Positions 37,633 through 45,148 of a stretch of DNA of 64,000 bases are shown here, in pieces. Source of the stretch: Calothrix sp. HK-06 (lineage in GTDB: Bacteria > Cyanobacteriota > Cyanobacteriia > Cyanobacteriales > Nostocaceae); NCBI RefSeq assembly GCF_001904745.1, contig NZ_MRCD01000025.1:1-64000 (forward strand), written 5' to 3'. The position numbers were made by a program, and so were the translations under genes. The notes below the pieces were generated by a model that did no database searches, was not told where the DNA came from, and saw nothing but the letters and a program-made list of their open reading frames with translations. Position 1 is the stretch's first letter; each line of letters opens with the position of its first letter.

Positions 37633-40600
37633 TTAACATGAATACAAAACTTTATATACACTACTAAGTAATTCTTGGGCGGTATAGGGTTTAGCAAGAA
37701 AAGCAAATATTTTTGAATTTTTATCGATATTAACTTGCTCACTAGTTGCTAACCCACTAACGGCAATAATGGGAAGTAAAGGATTCATACGAAGTAAAGT
37801 ACTTATAGTAGTTGAACCATCCATATTGGGCATCATCATATCAATGATTGCAGCTTTGATTTTATTTTTGTATTGAGCGAAAATCGCTACAGCTTCAATA
37901 CCATCACTTGCGGTCATAACTTCATATTTATAACTTTCTAGTGAGGTTTTAGTAATTTCTCTAATCGATGGTTCATCATCAACAACTAAAATAAGTTCAC
38001 CATTCCCACGAGGAATTTCTGTATATGAGTTCTTGGGAATGATTTGGCTATTAACAGCAGGTAAATAAACTTTAAATTGTGTGCCTTTACCTACAGTACT
38101 AGAAACATTAACAAAACCTCCGTGACCTTTAATGATACCCATAACAGTTGATAAACCTAGTCCGGTACCTTTGCCAAACTCTTTGGTTGTAAAAAATGGC
38201 TCGAATATTCGGTCTAAATTTTGTCTATCAATTCCAATACCTGTATCTGTTAGTGTGATTAAAACATATTGCCCAACTTTTGCATCAATGTGCATACTTT
38301 GAAAATTTTCATCGATTAAAATATTTTCAGCACTTAGTGTCAATCTTCCACCTTGTGGCATTGCATCACGAGCATTTAAGCATAAATTAATTAAAACTTG
38401 ATGCAATTGAGTATTATCACCGCTAATAACTTGCAAATTTGGTTTAATATCGGTGTAAAAATCTATAGACTTTGGAAACGTTTGTTTGACAATTGGCTTG
38501 ATTTCTTGAATTAAATCATGAAGCTGAATTTTTGTATGTTCACCTTCCATTCCGCGTGCAAACGATAGTACTTGTTTTACTAAGTCGGCACCGCGTTTTG
38601 CATTATTTTCAATAATTGACAAAATTTGTGAATCTCGCGGATTGTTAGATTTATTATTCAATAATTGAGCAGACATAAGAATTGGCGAAAGCACGTTATT
38701 TAAATCATGTGCAATTCCACTTGCGAGAGTTCCAATACTTTCTACTCTTTGTGCGCGTAAAAATTGCGCTTCAAGTTGTTTTTTCTGTGTTATATCAGTA
38801 TCAACAGTTAAAATAGATTTAGGCTCTCGATGTTCATTAAGTACAAGTGTCCAGCAACTATCAACAATAATTTCTTGACCTGATTTTGTCAGCTTTACTA
38901 ATTCTCCTTGCCAGCAGCCCTTCTCTAAAACTGTATGATATATATCTTTATATTGCGGTGATTTTGCACAAGATAATACATCGTTAGCATTCTTATTAAT
39001 AACTTCTTCTGCTTGCCAGCCGTAGAGCTTCTCAGCACTTTTATTCCATAATAATATTTTATTCGATAAATCGCGTAAAATAATTGCATCAGAAGTAACG
39101 TCAAGTAATGCGGCGCTAGAACGCATTTGTTGTTCAGTACGTTTGCGCTCGGTAATATCCTCAAATATATACAATCTACCAGAGCAACAGTCGCCCTCTT
39201 GACGAAATTGCGTTGAAACCCTGCGAATAACTCGTCCGTCTTTTAATAAAATTTCATCTTCGCCAACAGTCGAGTTATTTTGATTATGTATTAATTTATC
39301 AACTTCTACAAAAGCCGGAACATCTACAACAAGCTTTAAACACTCAGCTATAATATCTTTGTTTTTTAATTGGTAATGCTCAATTTTTTGTTCTAGGTGT
39401 TCAATGCCCCAAATTTCGCAAAAACGATTGTTAAGGAAGAAAACTTGACCCGAACATTTATTTACAACATAGTAACCTAAAGGAGAAAGGCTATTTATTG
39501 AGCGCATAATAGCTTGTTGGCAATTTAGTTCTTGCTCTGCTTGTTTGCGTTTTGTAATGTCTTGAAAATATACTGATAAGCCATCAGTCGAAGGATAAGC
39601 ATGAACTGCAAACCAAGTATTTAACGGTGGATAAAATTCTTCAAATTCAACGCTAGCTCGTTCTACAACAGCACTGTGATATTGATGATAAAATTTTGAG
39701 TTGACAGCATCAGGGAAAGCTTCCCAAATATAATGACCTAGTAAATCTTCGCGCTGACGCTGTAGTAATAGTTCGGCTTGTTTGTTCAGATAAGAAAAAC
39801 ACCAGTTGTTATCTAAAGCAAAAAAACCATTTGTGATACTTTCAAATATATTTTTAATACGGTTAGTGGCTGTACGGTCAAGCTCAAGTAATTTTAACCG
39901 TTCTTCTTCGGCTTGTTTACGTTCGGTAACATCTTCTATTATATAAGAAAACTTTTTATTTTTATTTATACTTTTATCATCACTGTAAGCATCTATTGTC
40001 GTTACTGTAACATTGAAAATTTTGACATTACCTGAACTTTCGTGGATATATTCAAATCTAACAGGCACCTTAATTCTTTCTGCTTCGCGATAATATCCAA
40101 TCCATTTATTAATGCATTCTTGCGAGATACCAATTTGACTAGCGCGACAATTGTGTAGTTCTTGAGGAAGTACTTTCAAAAAGTTGGCACTTGCAACATT
40201 TCCATAAATTAATTTAATATCATTATCGTATATCTCGACAACACCCATCATCATCGCAGCGCTATTGAAAAAACTACTGAGAATATGCTCGCTTTGAAGA
40301 AGCGCTTCTCTAGCTTGTTTATAATCGTTTTGAATAGCAACTAACTGATTAACATTTCTGCGAACCTCTAATTGCCGCATTACTAAACGAGCTAGAGACT
40401 TTAAACTATCGACCTGCTTTTGTGTTATTTGTTTGGGCTTTGTATCAACAACACAAAGTGTTCCTAACGTCAAACCCTGCGGTGTTGTTAGCGGTACACC
40501 CGCATAAAATCGCACATACGGTTCAGCAATTACAACAGAATAAGTAGCAAATTTTTCTGAAGCTAATGTATCAGGAATAATTAAAACATCGTCAGCTTCC

Positions 40601-40839
40601 ATGCAAATAGGGCAAAACCCAAATTCACGAGGTGCCTCGGTCAAGTCAATACCAACTTTTGCTTTAAACCATTGGCGGTTCGCATCAATTAAATTAATTA
40701 ACGCAATCGGAGCGTCACAAATTTGTGCGGCTAACATTGCTAAATCGTCAAACGCTTCTTCTGGTGACGTATCAAGAATTTGGTATTGTCTCAGGGTCAA
40801 AAGCCGAGCGCTCTCTTTATTCAATATTGCAGAATTCAT
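37633..40839 (-). CDS. Large hybrid histidine kinase: GAF-PAS(x4)-HisKA-HATPase-REC
   Basis: This 1068-residue protein starts with a GAF domain (about 15-160, DDLAMLAAQICDAPIALINL, FYAGVPLTTPQGLTLGTLCV). At least four PAS/PAC units follow (PAC ends at IEDVTERKQAEEE, FQDITKRKQAEQE, FEDITERKRTEQQ, DTDITQKKQLEAQ). The core carries the H-box GTLASGIAHDLNNVLSP and the G box KGTGLGLSTVMG, and the C-terminal receiver has IDMMMPNMDG. Its last 480 residues parallel the 629-aa kinase, so the module was duplicated. Unlike nearby kinases it contains no GGCGCC site; at the spot where its paralog has GGCGCCGCG it has GGCACCGCG. The ligand is unknown. Confidence 0.9.
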   Translation of the reverse strand: MNSAILNKESARLLTLRQYQILDTSPEEAFDDLAMLAAQICDAPIALINLIDANRQWFKAKVGIDLTEAPREFGFCPICMEADDVLIIPDTLASEKFATYSVVIAEPYVRFYAGVPLTTPQGLTLGTLCVVDTKPKQITQKQVDSLKSLARLVMRQLEVRRNVNQLVAIQNDYKQAREALLQSEHILSSFFNSAAMMMGVVEIYDNDIKLIYGNVASANFLKVLPQELHNCRASQIGISQECINKWIGYYREAERIKVPVRFEYIHESSGNVKIFNVTVTTIDAYSDDKSINKNKKFSYIIEDVTERKQAEEERLKLLELDRTATNRIKNIFESITNGFFALDNNWCFSYLNKQAELLLQRQREDLLGHYIWEAFPDAVNSKFYHQYHSAVVERASVEFEEFYPPLNTWFAVHAYPSTDGLSVYFQDITKRKQAEQELNCQQAIMRSINSLSPLGYYVVNKCSGQVFFLNNRFCEIWGIEHLEQKIEHYQLKNKDIIAECLKLVVDVPAFVEVDKLIHNQNNSTVGEDEILLKDGRVIRRVSTQFRQEGDCCSGRLYIFEDITERKRTEQQMRSSAALLDVTSDAIILRDLSNKILLWNKSAEKLYGWQAEEVINKNANDVLSCAKSPQYKDIYHTVLEKGCWQGELVKLTKSGQEIIVDSCWTLVLNEHREPKSILTVDTDITQKKQLEAQFLRAQRVESIGTLASGIAHDLNNVLSPILMSAQLLNNKSNNPRDSQILSIIENNAKRGADLVKQVLSFARGMEGEHTKIQLHDLIQEIKPIVKQTFPKSIDFYTDIKPNLQVISGDNTQLHQVLINLCLNARDAMPQGGRLTLSAENILIDENFQSMHIDAKVGQYVLITLTDTGIGIDRQNLDRIFEPFFTTKEFGKGTGLGLSTVMGIIKGHGGFVNVSSTVGKGTQFKVYLPAVNSQIIPKNSYTEIPRGNGELILVVDDEPSIREITKTSLESYKYEVMTASDGIEAVAIFAQYKNKIKAAIIDMMMPNMDGSTTISTLLRMNPLLPIIAVSGLATSEQVNIDKNSKIFAFLAKPYTAQELLSSVYKVLYSC

Positions 40840-41403
40840 CTAAATAACCCTAGCTATAAAACCAATTACAGTGTTTCGGTCAAGCCTAAACGTGAGTACT
40901 CACACTAGTCTTGCTCGATAAATACGTGCGTCAAATTCACGGAACAGGAGTTTACGGGTTGTGCAATATGTCAAGCCACTTTATGTCCAGCCACTTTAAG
41001 GCGCCGCGTCGTCAAAAATGGTGCTTACGTAAAAAAGCTTATCCGACTGTTTGGTATTTGCCTCTTAGCCACCTTATACGTTTCGCACCACACAGCAACC
41101 GAGTTAATTAGCAATCCATGCTAAATGCCATGAATTACTCAATAGGGTTATAAAGCTATTTTGTTACCCTACTATAGTAATATGCCTTAAGGAGGATGAC
41201 TATTTTGTTTTCTAATATACGTATAATCACTTAAGTTATACAAAAATTATGTATTTTTATGTATATATTTAAGTTTTTCTATATACTCTATCTTATAAAA
41301 ATCCTATGTTTACAGCTTGATTTACGTGTATCAACAACTTGGGAGCGCTTAATAATTAAGTAAAATGGATAAGTAATCCTCTTTACAATCTATATAAATT
41401 CAA
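40840..41403. other. 564-base gap upstream of moaE
   Basis: The region contains a repeated 15-base unit (ATGTCAAGCCACTTT, ATGTCCAGCCACTTT near 40966-40998), one GGCGCC site and a 66-codon frame at 40911-41111 that I do not accept as a gene. A very strong Shine-Dalgarno with a 12-codon frame lies at 41190. The rest is AT-rich. Confidence 0.45.
41196..41234 (+). CDS. Mini-ORF (12 codons) with perfect Shine-Dalgarno
   Basis: AAGGAGG at 41189-41195 is the full anti-16S complement and stands directly before ATG ACT ATT TTG, which opens a 12-codon frame ending in TAA (41232-41234), MTILFSNIRIIT. The spacing to this ATG is tight (0-1 base). It might be a leader peptide, or a remnant of a lost gene. 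I rate it low as a gene. Confidence 0.15.
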   Translation: MTILFSNIRIIT

Positions 41404-41898
41404 ATGAACTCAGGCGTGACATTCTCTCCTGCTTTGTCAAAAAAACCGCATCAAGAAGATAGTTTTGCAATTAGCTTTGCTCCGCTATCTGTTACAGAAA
41501 TTTACGAACTCGCTTCAAACTCGAAAAACGGCGCCGTTGTGACAATGAGCGGTACAGTTCGCTGCTCTACAAACGGTAAACCCGTGATATGTCTAGAATA
41601 TCAAGCGTATGAACCGATGGCTATGCAAGTTTTTTACCAAATTGCCAATCAAATTCGCGCTCACTGGCCAGACGTTAACCGCGTAGTTATCCACCATCGA
41701 ATCGGGCGCCTTTCAATTGGAGAAATTAGCGTTTTAGTTGCAGTCGGTTGTCCTCATCGAAGCGAAGCGTTTGAAGCGTGTCGCTATGCTATCGATACTC
41801 TTAAACACAATGCTCCTATATGGAAAAAGGAATTTTGGGAAGATGGTACGAGTAACTGGGTTAGTATTGGCGCCTGTGAACAATCTGAAAATTGTTAG
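41404..41898 (+). CDS. moaE: Molybdopterin synthase catalytic subunit MoaE
   Basis: This 164-residue protein matches MoaE with GAVVTMSGTVR (near residue 43), LEYQAYEPMA, VVIHHRIGRLSIGEISVLVA (the conserved H-R-x-G-x-L), PHRSEAFEACRYAIDTLKHN and PIWKKEFWEDG. The catalytic Lys lies in the KHNAPIWKKE segment. With MoaD it inserts sulfur into precursor Z to form molybdopterin. The N-terminus has about 25 extra residues relative to E. coli. No other moa gene is in the window. A dispersed hairpin follows the gene. Confidence 0.93.
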   Translation: MNSGVTFSPALSKKPHQEDSFAISFAPLSVTEIYELASNSKNGAVVTMSGTVRCSTNGKPVICLEYQAYEPMAMQVFYQIANQIRAHWPDVNRVVIHHRIGRLSIGEISVLVAVGCPHRSEAFEACRYAIDTLKHNAPIWKKEFWEDGTSNWVSIGACEQSENC

Positions 41899-41918
41899 AG
41901 ATTGGTTTGTGTAAGTAA

Positions 41919-41934
41919 CGGGCAAGAATGCCCG
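41919..41934. repeat. Dispersed hairpin of GGGCA-N4-TGCCC type
   Basis: CGGGCA-AGAA-TGCCCG is a 6-bp stem with a 4-base loop, 21 bases after the moaE stop codon. The AGAA loop is the same as at 19279, supporting one family. Confidence 0.55.
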
Positions 41935-42038
41935 TCCCACAAGAAGATTTTACAAAACAGCTTAATTATTGGCAGCAGTATTAAAATCTTTCTAATTTAT
42001 TTGCATGTTCGCAGATTATATGTATAATTGCTTATATA

Positions 42039-42169
42039 TGAAGGGGAGTAGCTGCTGACAGCTTTAAAACAAAAATTAAAAGTTAGTCAGTACATTTGAA
42101 TCAACATACTGGTGATAAACCTGGTTCAGATGGCATACACCAAATAAGATTTTGCGAGCGAGACCTTCA
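42039..42169 (+). promoter_or_regulatory. Mn2+-sensing yybP-ykoY riboswitch aptamer
   Basis: The conserved 5' consensus AAGGGGAGTAGC (42041-42052) and the 3' consensus GCGAGCGAGACCTTC (42154-42168) of the yybP-ykoY family are both present. P1 forms from TGAAGG (42039-42044) with CCTTCA (42164-42169). GCTG-CTGA-CAGC (42051-42062) gives the adjacent P2-type hairpin. The element lies directly upstream of a UPF0016 metal transporter gene. This family is known to bind Mn2+ and usually switches genes on. Confidence 0.88.
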
Positions 42170-42218
42170 CTAAGTTCACACAGCCTAAATGTGTGTGGAG
42201 CTTGGTGAGGTCTTTGTT
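42161..42218 (+). terminator. Riboswitch-controlled transcription terminator
   Basis: A long imperfect stem forms from about AGACCTTCACTAAGTTCACA (42161 on) with GTGTGGAGCTTGGTGAGGTCT (about 42194-42213), closed by a loop around CCTAAAT and followed by TTTGTT. The left arm begins inside the 3' strand of aptamer P1 (CCTTCA), so formation of P1 and of this terminator are mutually exclusive. Confidence 0.75.
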
Positions 42219-42224
42219 ACATTC

Positions 42225-42264
42225 ATCAAGCTCCATACCGCAACATAACTAAAAGGAGCTTGAT
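42225..42264 (+). promoter_or_regulatory. Shine-Dalgarno-sequestering hairpin of the riboswitch leader
   Basis: ATCAAGCTCC (42225-42234) is a perfect 10-base complement of GGAGCTTGAT (42255-42264), which contains the Shine-Dalgarno core AAGGAG (42253-42258) of the GTG-start gene at 42268. The same GGAGCTTG octamer occurs in the terminator right arm (42197-42204) and could compete for ATCAAGCTCC. Confidence 0.7.
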
Positions 42265-42267
42265 TAA

Positions 42268-42885
42268 GTGCTAACAGCTTTTACTGCGGGATTATCTATA
42301 ATTACAGTTTCGGAACTAGGTGATAAAACTTTCTTTATTGCAATGTACTTAGCGATGCAACACTCGCGACGACTAGTATTTAGCGCAGTTACGGTAGCGT
42401 TAGCAGCAATGACAATACTTTCTGTAGCATTAGGACAGGTTGCTTCGCTTTTACCAGCTAGTTTTGTCTATCATGCGAAAATAGGATTATTTTTGGGCTT
42501 TGGGTTGAAGCTAATATACGATGCCTCTAAAATGCCAATGGTAGCAAACTGCGACCAGGTACTCTCCGAAGCAAAAGAAGCAGTCGTCAAAGCAGAAGAA
42601 CAACTGGGTAAGAAAAATGCTTTGGGGATTTGGTTTGAAGGATTTTTGTTAACTTTTATTGCTGAGTGGGGAGATAGAACCCAACTTGCGACTATCTCAC
42701 TCGCAATTGATAATAACCCCTTTGGTTTAACATCGGGCGCCGTTTTAGGGCACGCTATTTGTGCAGCAATAGCTGTTACCTGCGGCAAAATGCTATGTGG
42801 ACGCATCAGTGAGCGGCAGCTTACTTTTATTGGTGGGTTCTTATTTATAGTGTTTGGAATCATTGCAGTATTCGAGAAGAGTTAG
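42268..42885 (+). CDS. UPF0016/TMEM165/GDT1-family cation transporter (Mn exporter-like)
   Basis: This 205-residue membrane protein has six helices in two halves, each with the family E-x-G-D-(K/R)-T motif: ELGDKT at 16-21 and EWGDRT at 133-138. A charged loop (about 88-118) joins the halves. Cyanobacterial relatives (Mnx, Hmx) move Mn2+ across thylakoid or plasma membranes. The start is GTG at 42268, fixed by AAGGAG 9 bases upstream. The Mn2+ riboswitch in its leader agrees with a role in Mn homeostasis and suggests the gene is induced when Mn2+ is high, fitting efflux or compartment loading. Confidence 0.93.
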   Translation: MLTAFTAGLSIITVSELGDKTFFIAMYLAMQHSRRLVFSAVTVALAAMTILSVALGQVASLLPASFVYHAKIGLFLGFGLKLIYDASKMPMVANCDQVLSEAKEAVVKAEEQLGKKNALGIWFEGFLLTFIAEWGDRTQLATISLAIDNNPFGLTSGAVLGHAICAAIAVTCGKMLCGRISERQLTFIGGFLFIVFGIIAVFEKS

Positions 42886-42888
42886 CGA

Positions 42889-42920
42889 AGAAACCTGGTT
42901 TCAAAAGAAACCAGGTTTCT
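42889..42920. terminator. Perfect 14-bp hairpin after the UPF0016 gene
   Basis: AGAAACCTGGTTTC-AAAA-GAAACCAGGTTTCT begins 4 bases after the stop codon. Related GAAACC(C/G)GGTTTC palindromes occur at 54251 and 54304, so it may be a dispersed repeat used as a terminator. Confidence 0.65.
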
Positions 42921-43000
42921 AATTCTTAGTAGATTTTCGGATGCATTTTTCTTTACCTTGAGGTTATCTTGGGTAAATAAAAATTATCACTATTCAATTT

Positions 43001-43804
43001 ATGTCTGGAGCTTCTAATTCTAAAAGCTACTGTTTTTGCACCCTAGCTTTTAGAAAATAATACCGTAATTTTGCGAAGCAATTAGCAAAAGATTTAGAAA
43101 CTTTTTCACCAGGTACACAATTATTTGTTGCCACTGATAATCCTAAAGATTTTAAAGATAGCCCGAATGTTACTTCCTTAAAATGCGTTTAAGAAAATCC
43201 TTTATTTCCATATAATGACAAGCTACAAGCCATTAAAATGGCAATAGCAAATTTTCAAACAGTCATATTTGTAGATGCCGATTCTAGAATGACTGATTAT
43301 TTGAACGAAAATATAAATTGGACTCCGGGCATGGTTGTTTACTGTGACCAAGACCGTAATCTTGCCAAGAGCTTAAAAGATTATTATCCTGCACGTGATT
43401 ATGAATTTTTTCAAAAATTATCAGAAAAAATGGGGGTAAAACGTAATCTTGATACAGTTCGCTTTCCTATGCAATCCCTCTACGTTATTTCTAGGGAAAA
43501 TGGGAAAGAGCAGCAGTTTATTGAAAACTGGAATTTAATTTCCAAGTATCTTGCGGTTCATCGCTGTGCAACAACAAGTGATGGATATACTATGGCGTTA
43601 GCATTGGCTAGTGTAGGCTGGGAACCAAAAATGATGGACGAATTCCATAGCTTAAACCGAGTAATTAAGCATATTGGAAATCGAGAAGGGCAAGTAGGGC
43701 GCTTTAATATCTTAGAAAAAATTGAATTCCGACTTTCATACTATTACCGTTTATTAATAATCTATTTAAAAGCTTTAAAAAGCTTTGGCTTCTTTTTTGG
43801 ATAG
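43001..43804 (+). pseudogene. Disrupted glycosyltransferase-like gene with two in-frame TAA stops
   Basis: One continuous reading frame of 267 codons runs from ATG 43001 to 43804 and is interrupted only by TAA at 43058-43060 (after CFCTLAFRK) and TAA at 43190-43192 (after NVTSLKCV). Both sides make protein sense: RNFAKQLAKDLETFSPGTQL, then FPYNDKLQAIKMAIANFQTV and IFVDADSRMT. The pattern of LFVATDNP, Y-N-D-K and an aspartate-rich VDADSR after a hydrophobic strand suggests a GT-A nucleotide-sugar transferase fold. The 188-codon remainder from 43238 has no ribosome site. CAA-to-TAA changes would explain both stops. Sequencing error cannot be excluded. Confidence 0.75.
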
Positions 43805-43867
43805 AATTATTTATTGGGTATGGCGGGAAAAACATCTTCCCGCCAACTTTTTATGCTCCGCTGCTCT

Positions 43868-44734
43868 TTAAGGTGTTGGTGAAGTTGTTGCTGTTGGTTC
43901 CGCAGTGGGTTTAGGCGCCTCGGTAGCAGTTTTATTAATTTCGTCTTTGTACTGAGCAGGTGCCAAAGCAGCAGCGTTGGCAAACAAAGGTTTGGCTTCG
44001 TCAATTTTGCCTTGCTCTTTGAGAACGAGAGCTTTCGCCCAAACCGGACGAAAATCTTTGGGGTCGCTCTTAATTGCTTGCTCGTAAATTTCAAAAGCTT
44101 TTCCATATCGCTTTTCAGAAGCGTGGATATTGCCTATTAAGACTTGGATGGCCATTGTATCAACGCTACCAGGTTGAATTTTGTTTGCTTGGGGTGCTTT
44201 AGCCAAAGCTTCTTGTAACAAACCAATAGCAGCTTCAGGGCGTTTTTGACTCATTTGCAACGCTACCATTGACTGCAAAGCATCCATATCGCCAGGTTTT
44301 GTCTCTAAAACTGCGCGCAGAGTTTGTGCGGCGCCTTCCGGATCACCCATTTGCTGTTTGGCTTGAGCAAGCAAAACAGCATATCTGGTTTGATCGGGGT
44401 TTAACTTAGCGAGCTTTTCAAGGGGTGGAATTACATCTTTTATTTCTCCCTGCTTCAAAGCTAGGAGTTGTAAACGTGCTTGTAGCAAAGCTTTTAACGC
44501 AGTTTGATTTTCTGGTTCTCTTTGTAAAACTAGCTCATAACCCCGTACCTCATCTTGGAGCTTGGTTTTTTGGTCAACAGGTGCCGTTCCTTTGTTATTA
44601 CTAGAATTATTAGCCTGAGAACTACGCGATGCATTGAATCCGTCAATAATGGGAAGTACGGAAACACCTATAAAAGCCAAGACGGCTAATCCGAGTATAA
44701 CCCTAACAACTAAGCGATTTTCCGATTTAGCCAC
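43868..44734 (-). CDS. Membrane-anchored TPR protein
   Basis: This 288-residue protein has an N-terminal membrane helix (about 8-28, VVRVILGLAVLAFIGVSVLP) and a Ser/Asn-rich linker. Four to five TPR-like helical pairs follow (about 62-265), including GDPEGAAQTLRAVLETKPGD, RPEAAIGLLQEALAKAP, KRYGKAFEIYEQAIKSDPKD and GKIDEAKPLFANAAALAP. A Thr/Pro-rich tail ends it. It probably scaffolds a complex on a membrane surface; homologs of this architecture are conserved in cyanobacteria but uncharacterised as far as I know. The start ATG opens with a basic residue cluster before the helix. Confidence 0.85.
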   Translation of the reverse strand: MAKSENRLVVRVILGLAVLAFIGVSVLPIIDGFNASRSSQANNSSNNKGTAPVDQKTKLQDEVRGYELVLQREPENQTALKALLQARLQLLALKQGEIKDVIPPLEKLAKLNPDQTRYAVLLAQAKQQMGDPEGAAQTLRAVLETKPGDMDALQSMVALQMSQKRPEAAIGLLQEALAKAPQANKIQPGSVDTMAIQVLIGNIHASEKRYGKAFEIYEQAIKSDPKDFRPVWAKALVLKEQGKIDEAKPLFANAAALAPAQYKDEINKTATEAPKPTAEPTATTSPTP

Positions 44735-45148
44735 AAAACCTCCGTTAAATTAAACGTGATAGGAAAATTTAAAAATTTGCAAAACTTTGCGGAATACCGC
44801 GTTTATGTTGTGAACTTTATAACAAATAGCAAAAAACAAAGCAGTCTAGGAGTGCTAACTTTAGGAGGAATCGTCAGAATTGTAACTGTGATATGCTTCC
44901 GAAACTAGTATAAAGACGCGCTTTTTACACCTAACTTGTGAGATGAATCTCGTGCGCGAGTCAGTATCTTTCATGTGGGTGTTCCTTGTTGAAATAACTG
45001 GCATCGCGTCTTCAGTATCACATAAGGTATGCTCTTCACGGTGCTTATGGAAGAAATATACTTTCCAAAAGCCACACAAACGCTCTTCCTGTGTTTACGA
45101 TTAATCTAATCCCATAGCGGGAATATATCTCCGTCGCAAGGAGTTTCT
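44735..45148. other. 414-base divergent intergenic region
   Basis: This gap separates the TPR gene and the basic-tail gene and includes both promoters. A 72-codon minus frame (44861-45079) has no ribosome site, composition unlike neighbours, and is not accepted. No RNA gene or long repeat was seen. Confidence 0.5.

Noticed and set aside
40911-41111. 66-codon plus frame upstream of moaE
   Set aside because: It starts with TTG, includes a 15-base duplicated unit and a low-quality translation rich in Ser/His; probably chance.
44861-45079. 72-codon minus frame between the TPR gene and the basic-tail gene
   Set aside because: It has no ribosome site and lies in the divergent promoter region; composition differs from neighbouring genes.
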